Below, one piece after another: positions 57,801-64,000 of a stretch of DNA of 64,000 nucleotides. Below the pieces are notes generated by a model. It saw only the letters and a program-made list of their open reading frames with translations, was not told where the DNA came from and made no database searches. Within the stretch, counting starts at the first letter, position 1. Every line of letters begins with the position of its first letter. Both the position numbers and the translations under genes were made by a program. This DNA comes from Paulownia fortunei (lineage: Eukaryota > Streptophyta > Magnoliopsida > Lamiales > Paulowniaceae): NCBI GenBank assembly GCA_019321725.1, contig CM033110.1:14253278-14317277 (forward strand), given 5' to 3'.

Positions 57801-58382
57801 ATACTCCTTATTGCAAATATTCACATAAATGTTGAGAGTTTCAGCCTACATAGTATTATCATGTTGGTTAATGATGATATTCTGTGTACACTGTAAAACT
57901 AATTTGTTCACACATGACAGCATGTTTGTGTGAGTTTTGTTGAAAACAATTTTATTCTGCACTTATCCCTGTAAGGTTTCTCTGTCAATATTATAAAACT
58001 CTAGTTATGCTAGATAAATTAACTTTGCAAAATCTGTATGGGATGTCATTGTAACATTTAAAATTCATGAGTGGAGCCTTGCTTGTCAGTGTCTTTCTGA
58101 GTGAGTTCTAGTCTGTTCTGTTTGTTTACATTCTTTGAATCTTCAAAACCAAAACTGCCTGTTCACTCAAAAACCAGAGGAAGAAATAATAGAAAATAGA
58201 TGTAACTTATTATTATTTTTGTTCTGGATGTTTGTCAGGTTGCCAGTTGGATGAGCACTGAAGCTGAACCGCCAGTAATCAAATGGGCTCCTGGAAGCTT
58301 AATGTTTGTGACTGGTTCTTCTGAGTTATCCTTTTGGATTCCAGACTTGTCTAAATTAGCAGCTTATGTTGGAAGGAAGTAG
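51822..58382 (+). CDS. WD40 protein of the SWD2/WDR82/S2L family, 11 coding exons
   Basis: Predicted subunit of the COMPASS histone H3K4 methyltransferase complex; the plant members are S2La and S2Lb (APRF1), and S2Lb promotes flowering in Arabidopsis. Coding exons: 51822-51828, 52018-52109 (start could also be 52015 or 52021), 53415-53515, 55527-55627, 55708-55774, 55871-55970, 56051-56164, 56250-56387, 56486-56570, 57536-57585 and 58239-58382. Phases join exactly to about 332 residues, the normal family length (about 330). Characteristic blocks: ELTEEILQSMEVGMAFRDY, NGRISSMDFH, TASDDESIRLYDV, SGSLDRTVLLWDQR, QGRPAAAYDDQGLVFAIAFG, RMFDARKYEKGPFDIFSLGG, SGSGDGSVYAWSVRSG and the C-terminal FVTGSSELSFWIPDL. 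All introns are GT-AG except the fifth (55775-55870), which is GC-AG. No break was seen. A chromovirus sits just upstream, and intron 3 (2 kb) holds a hAT remnant. Which paralogue it is remains open. Confidence 0.95.
54368..55260 (-). mobile_element. Degenerate hAT remnant (DUF659-type) inside intron 3 of the WD40 gene
   Basis: On the minus strand decayed frames contain DPIIDEIEENNKFLL and DDLVFDGDNLTWANIA (about 55060-55180), which resemble the C-terminal part of DUF659/hAT transposase-like proteins, followed by an acidic region (MDEEED and similar, about 54880-54965). At 54420-54460 there is a GGGCTTAGGGGCGAGGTGCG-type word, usual near the ends of such elements. Several stops; no ends or target duplication were fixed. 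Confidence 0.45.
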
Positions 58383-59204
58383 GAATATTCACTGGTACCT
58401 CCTCTGATGTTTTTGCCCCGCAGATATATGGGGTGCTGTGTGTTTTCTGTTTTTCCTTTTGTCCAATTTGGGAATTATGGTGAACCATAGAATGGTGCGA
58501 AATTATTTGTTCATCTATACTGAGCTTTTGCTTTCTTAATTTGCTGGAACAATTAGTTGCAGATGAAGAGATGGGGCTTTGAATAATTGCTGCATATCTC
58601 ACATGTAAGAAATGATGGCAGTTTGACATGCCCTACATATTAATCCCTCTTGTGGCTGCTTCTTGAAGTCTGACATGTGAGCTACAATGGATATGGATGA
58701 AAATTGTCAAAGCAGAAGGTTCTCTTGGAGTCTCTGTAGAACAGGTATGCAAGTGTAATTTTTTCTCGGCCCCATAATCTTTTCTTGATAGGCTTTTGTT
58801 TGTGTGGTTCGATAGGGTATACAACTTTATGTTTCTATATATGTTGGTTGTATCTAGGGCTTAGATATTGTAGTTTCTTAGTGTGTGGTGACTTGTTCGA
58901 ATTTCAAAGTTCTTTTCGTTGCTTAGTCATTGTAAATATGCCTGAAATATAGAGTGTTATAGGAAGTACCGATGTTTGATCATTACACTGTTTGTGAATG
59001 AAAAACACACAAAAGAGAACTATGTAAAATGTCTTTGTTGACGTTAGTAGAAATTTTGGATGCCATTTTGTTTAACATAAGCTTCTTGCATGTTGTTGAA
59101 ACTATTAATTGAAAAAGTGCCAGCACAGAACTGTTTCTCAAATTAGTGCAAGACAATGTGCTAAAGCAGTAATTTGTTACTTGTAATGTAAAAGTAGGTC
59201 TAAC
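58383..59204 (+). other. 3' UTR and downstream flank of the WD40 gene
   Basis: Most likely the 3' UTR for the first several hundred bases. Possible polyadenylation signals are weak (AATGAAAAA near 58996). No other feature recognised. Confidence 0.5.
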
Positions 59205-60060
59205 TCATTCATAGATGGATTTACAATCAGTTCTGACTACTTGCCTGCCAACAGTATGCTCTTTTAACTCGATTGGCTGGTCAAAATGCTTCTGAAACTT
59301 GAAAATCTTCAGACACAGATTATTCCTAAAAGTATGAAATTTAGCGTACTCTTCCTCGGTTGTTTTAATGGCTCCCCTTAGGGTCATTCTGGTAGTGAAC
59401 AAGGTCCAACCAATATCATTATCCTTTTGGGGATGCAAAACACAGAACTAATTTGAAAATCAATGTGGATTGTTAACATCTTCAATTCCTTGGTCTCTAT
59501 GCCGTTTAAGTAACTCGTATGGTTTGTTTCTATGCCATTTGCTCACTTATATGCTTTTTAACAGGGGAAGACCCAGATGCCTTAATTTGTCAGGGTCAAG
59601 AATGCGACTCCCATCAAATTCCTTTATAAATGAACTGTTATTATTTACCACACAATAGTGAATATGCATGAGGTGTCTAGGAGTAGGCATTTTCTCAAGA
59701 GCAAAGACATAGAAGACATTGGATGTTAGTTGATATTTCGTTAGAGTTATTAAAATGTTAAATGACTTATCTCTCTAACAACTTAAACTTTTGTATGAGG
59801 TGGTTATTCAACATGGTATCAGAACCACGTCAAACAAGAGGTCCTGACTTCAAATCTCACCGCCACCTATGAAAAATGTTCCAGGTGCTAGGCTTAATTA
59901 AAACCGCTTGCACGTGAGGGTGTGTGTTAGAGTTATTAGAATGTTAAATGACTTACCTCTCTAACAACTTAAGCTTGTGGATGGGGTGGTTATTCAACAT
60001 ATTTGCAAAGTGAGGTTGGAAATTTTGTTTAGCGTTTGTTGTGAAGATTTTACTTCTTAA
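59205..60060 (-). pseudogene. Unidentified decayed coding frame, split by a TRIM insertion
   Basis: One minus-strand frame reads almost continuously from about 59738 to the stop at 59205, with three internal stops (near 59546-59548, and two near 59440-59455). It reads like real protein: VFYVFALEKMPTPRHLM, FIKEFDGSRILDPDKLRHLG, KWHRNKPYELLKRHRDQG, then a clean last part of 77 codons (59438-59205) with IGWTLFTTRMTLRGAIK and KIFKFQKHFDQPIEL. With the TRIM (59739-59999) removed and one TATTT copy lost, the frame continues to about 60040. I do not recognise the family. It is likely an old intronless copy of a gene, or part of a transposon protein. Confidence 0.4.
59739..59999 (+). mobile_element. 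TRIM (terminal-repeat retrotransposon in miniature), 261 bp
   Basis: Two 75-bp direct terminal repeats (59739-59813 and 59925-59999; the first starts CG instead of TG, both end CA) differ at seven positions. They flank a 111-bp interior that begins with the primer-like TGGTATCAGAACCAC (59814-59828; initiator-Met type) and ends in a short purine stretch (GTGAGGGTG). The 5-bp flanks are identical: TATTT at 59734-59738 and 60000-60004. The interior cannot code. It must have moved with proteins from other elements. Confidence 0.88.
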
Positions 60061-63000
60061 CTCTGGATCAATAGTGAGAGTTAATTTTTTTATTGTACGT
60101 AATCAAGCAGAAAACAAGAATTTATAATGGTGTTAATCGTACTTGGTCCAGATATATGGAGAGAAATCTGAAGATCTTGGGAATCCAATGCATTCTTTCT
60201 TAGTTGCTTAAGAAAGAGCTGTTTTCTCGGCCTATTTATGGTGCAAGGCTGAGGATGAATCCCTAAGACAACTCTACCAGGTCTGCAACTTAGGAGATTC
60301 TTCTTAGTTGTCAATCAGTATCTTGATCTATTTTATGACCTCAAATGAGTTCTTGTCCTCTTTTATGGTACTCCCTTTTTTTTTTTCCATTGAGACGAGG
60401 GGGAAAAAGTGAAAAAAGTGTCAATCTCAAGTACTTGGTAGACTATGATCCCCATAATATTGCTCTTCCATGTTTTTTGCAATCAAAGAAAATGAACTGA
60501 ATTTGGTCTTCAGGTATCCCGTAAGGCAAAGGGGGATTTGTTATGAGTTTATGATATTCAGTTGACATTTGTGATGCACGGAAACTTCAGAAACTCACTC
60601 CATAGAGTGCCGGACACCCCTGGTACAAGTTCAAGTTCACGAATTGGCCAGGGGCTGGCACATATCGGATAGGGCCATTAGGGTGTCTGCAAATTCAGTG
60701 AAGAAAAAAGGTACGCGATGCACCCAGTCCATCCGGTCCATTTATGGCCATTGAGGAAAGTGGTTTTTACCACCCATCCCGCTTCAATTCCCCTCTTCAA
60801 TTCAATGGTAATAGATGGACTGGGTGTGTTGCATCCGGTCCATCCAAGAATTTCTTGGAATCCCTGTATGTTTTAGACACAACAGGCTACTTAAAGAAAT
60901 TTAAAATTTTGAACTTGTTTCTCGTATCATGTTGTGTCAGTATGACTGTGTTACTATCCATCAATTAGAGGCCGGCGTATTTGGATAGGTGGAGTTCCTT
61001 GCCAATCCAAAGGATAGCATCATGTTTGGCGCATCCTTTCCAACTCTTTTGTGCTATAATAGTAACTATTGGCCAGCATTTCTATTTTCTTTGCTGGAGT
61101 TGTTACCCTCTTGGTGCAAAAATGTTGGTCTTGCCGTCCTATGATGTTAATTTAGTAGTGTCTGTCTTCACTTTCAGAATCTTAGTGACAACATGGGTTT
61201 GATTTGATAGTTTTGATTTAGTTAGTTAAGCGATGTTTCTTAGTACTCCCTTGTCCTTGATGTTCAAACGATTTTTCAATTGTTGTAAGGGAACAAATGC
61301 AACTTCATTAAGTTCTTCAATTTTAATATTTGTTTTGGTTATAAAGATGTCAATTGTGGTTGTTTTAGGACATTGTACATGGAAGTATCAAAGCAACAAG
61401 ATCCCCGTGTACGACTTTCTGAACTCAACTGGATGAAGAACTTGTTCATTTATTCTTTTTCAATGAAATATGTTATTCCTTAACTTTATAGTTAGGAAAT
61501 GACTGATTATTTTCACTCTATGAAATAGTTGAACGCAATATGGTAGCAGGAAAGATCTTTATTCTGTACATTGCATGCCTGTATATGGAAGCTGTGATCG
61601 TTTTACGTTCTTGACCTTTTTTTTTTTTTTAAAATTTTAATTTCTCATATGCTTGTATTTCTGTTAATAATTTCTAGGTTTGGTATCTAACGAGTTACAA
61701 GTCAAAATACCTGATAAGTGAATGAATTCTATTAAACATAATACCAAACTACTAAAATCTATAAGGGATATGAATTTGGTCAGGATTTGAATTTGAGTAA
61801 GGATATGGATTAGGATTTCAATCTCTCTCCTAACCAAAAGGTCGTCTTATTTGTCCTTCGAAAAATTGTTCACGGTTGATTCCAAATTATTGGATCTAAA
61901 CACTTTGGTGAACTGCGTATAAGATGACATGCAAATATGTAGATAATTTTACATGTTTTTAAAGACATCATCATTTTTCCTTGTGTAACAGGTTCTTTTT
62001 TTCCCCTTTCGAAAGTGAATAATGTGATAACCTCCAAGCCGCCCCCCAAGTTCAAAATGAATGATAGATTAAAAAAAAAAAACACAGAAAGCGTGAAGGT
62101 AGAATAATTGTGATGAAAATGTACAATCGACCAAACTTTGAACAAGTGATAGAAAAGGTGAAAGATTATGCTATTCATTGCCTTATTTTTGCTAGTAAGG
62201 GACATAACGTACCTAAAGGCTTAAAAAGCTTCAAAGATCTCAACTTGGATCTACGTACAAAACTAAATCTTGATGGGCTGTGCAAAGAAGCATTGTCCAT
62301 TACTATTATTATTTCACATGCACCATATAGCCATGGGGGGTGGGGTGCTTTTGGTGGCCTCAAAATGGGATTATGGCTCATCAAATGCCATAAAGTGTGC
62401 ACAAATGTCAAACCAAGAAAAGGAAAGGGCATCCACACAAAATCTTTGTGATTGGGACACTCTGAAAATTACAAAGTTGTTTTGAATGTGGGCAGTGGGG
62501 GCAAAGGCAAAGCACACGCAAGAAGAAGAAGAAGAAGAAGAAGAACCAAAGTACTTGGGTGCAAATTATGTGGACTTTTATTTCACTTGTGAGTGACTGC
62601 CCTGTTTGGTCCACATCATTGGCCCACTTGTCAGTTACATGGTGTTGTCTCTTATCCATACCAAATACTACTATGAATTAACTTTTTGTGTACTTATGTT
62701 TTGGAACTGAACTGAATATGTGGTTAGGTGGTTTTCAGTTTTTATGTTTTTAGCAGTAGTTATGTGAATATTTTACACTGAATTTAAAGCTAATGATTTG
62801 AAATCGAGAATAACAAATTCGTTAAATTTATTGGGATAATATATCTCATGATACAATGAATTTTAAATATTTAAACTTATATTTTGAGCTATTTTTTGAG
62901 TTATTTTGATAAATTTTAAATTCGTCTTATACGGAGTCATTTAAAATCATTCTATCAAATCCAAATCATTATATTTATTTTTTTTCATAATAAAAAAGAA

Positions 63001-63499
63001 AATTGATTGATTTTCCAACTTCCCATGACTCGACTAATGATCAATTAAATTGTAAATACAAACTGTTTAAGTCACTCTATCTTGTCTATAAATCATTCTA
63101 TCGAATGCAACCTTATGATTATGCCAAAAAGGATTGTTACTATAGTCACCGCCCTTTTCCTACTTTTTATTCACAAAAAAGAAAAAAAAAAAAAACAAAA
63201 CAAAATTTAGATAGCAAATACTTACTTACAGCATTGCTTTTGTCTCTTGGGATTATGTATTACATGTTAATACCTAAGTATTCAACAAGGGCGGCTGGGG
63301 CACTCCCTTTAATAAGGATGATTTAGGAATTACAACAAAGTCATATGAAAGGTGAAGTGACACAAGTGCATAAGCATCAAATTGGATAAGACTTTAGAAT
63401 ATCAAATGATTAGAATATCTCATCCTATAATGTTAGATCATTATTAACTCTCTATATCTATGCTAACTCAAGACACTGATCCACTTATATAAGTAGATA
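60061..63499. other. Intergenic DNA with minor repeats
   Basis: No gene recognised. A hairpin-forming inverted repeat lies at 60719-60753 and 60801-60833 (arms share CACCCAGTCCATC and CCATTGA). An (AGA)n run of 25 bp is at 62521-62545. Open frames 60744-60968, 61233-61436, 62110-62451 and 63003-63326 show no family resemblance; the one at 62110 has an ordinary amino-acid mix but no support. Confidence 0.4.
62521..62545 (+). repeat. AGA trinucleotide microsatellite
   Basis: Eight AGA units plus one base. Confidence 0.9.
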
Positions 63500-63932
63500 C
63501 CATACACGTATCATTACTTTTAGTAGTACTTTTATTGAATTTGAACTCGAATTCTTGAGTAAGTTACTATTTACGTCACAAAAGTCGTTAGGAGTGTTGG
63601 AGGTTGACCCGATGAAAACTCTTCAATACTCAGGTCAATTCCAAAATAAATTAATGCAAGTCAGAAATCTTAAAAGTATATAAATGCATAATTAATCACA
63701 TACCATTCAATAACGAAGATTGATGGTATTTATAGTGTTGATGCGAAGATTTTCGTGGGAATGAACCTTATGGTCTAATGAACTTAATTTAAGCATTATA
63801 ACCTAATTTATTTTATTATCTTGTGGAGCATATGAACTCAATTCATTGGATCATGTTTGTATTCTGACCCAAAATTTTAAATGGATTTTTTAATTTTAGC
63901 CTGTTGAGCTTATTTTAGGCTCGTGGCCATCA
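63500..63932 (-). repeat. Diverged LTR related to the Tat-like element at 35820-40602, reverse orientation
   Basis: Read on the minus strand from 63932 it begins TGATGGCCACGAGCCTAA, contains TCATAATGC-like and ACTATAAATACCATCAAT blocks (TATA box at 63727-63734) and TCGGGTCAACCTCC followed by CCTAACGACTTTTGTG. The same blocks in the same order occur at 40230-40540. The far end is not sharply fixed. No primer site or interior follows within the window, so it is a solo or truncated LTR. Confidence 0.6.
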
Positions 63933-64000
63933 CTAATATACATCTTCAATATGCCATAGTTACTATATTCTCTTTACTAAATATTTCCCTTTCTTCTCCA
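63933..64000. other. Window end, nothing recognised
   Basis: Short AT-rich tail. Confidence 0.4.

Noticed and set aside
62110..62451. 113-codon plus-strand frame
   Set aside because: Overlapping frames of similar length exist on both strands, as expected by chance; no motif.
63003..63326. 107-codon frame near the window end
   Set aside because: Contains an A-run coding poly-Lys and lacks any family resemblance.

Overview
This is nuclear DNA of a flowering plant, most likely a dicot. The evidence is an AT-rich background, GT-AG introns in plant-like genes, and many plant retrotransposon lineages (Athila-like, Tat-like, chromovirus, TRIM, LINE) plus hAT transposons. Only three host genes look intact: a five-exon 40S ribosomal protein SA gene (1981-4349, minus), a single-exon gene for an unrecognised 115-residue protein (41716-42063, plus), and an 11-exon WD40 gene of the SWD2/WDR82/S2L family (51822-58382, plus). 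Nearly everything else is mobile DNA at different stages of decay.

Layout. 1-600: end of an old LTR. 1981-4600: RPSA with a telo-box/site II promoter. 5725-17895: a 12.2-kb, heavily decayed Athila-like Ty3/gypsy element with LTRs, tRNA-Asp-type primer site, gag, protease, RT, RNase H and integrase remnants. Between integrase and the 3' LTR it carries an intronless, decayed copy of a LOG cytokinin-activating enzyme gene. 18949-22220: a hAT transposon with a perfect 8-bp target duplication and a transposase frame broken by only two in-frame stops; it sits in LTR-like DNA running to about 24433. 24620-26830: LINE remnant. 28550-30190: an unidentified higher-order tandem repeat. 35820-40602: a Tat-like element that kept only gag remnants. 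45665-51638: a young chromodomain Ty3/gypsy element with a perfect TSD, ending 183 bp before the start codon of the WD40 gene. 59739-59999: a 261-bp TRIM with a perfect TSD, inside an unidentified decayed coding frame. 63500-63932: a reverse-oriented LTR related to the 35.8-kb family.

The most notable points are the LOG-like gene carried in the Athila-like element, the hAT, TRIM and chromovirus insertions that can be defined to the base by their TSDs, the retrotransposon placed in the promoter of a predicted COMPASS (histone H3K4 methyltransferase) subunit gene, and that gene's 7-nt first coding exon and GC-AG intron. No operon-like or CRISPR-like system is present; gene relationships here are those of host genes and the transposons around them.
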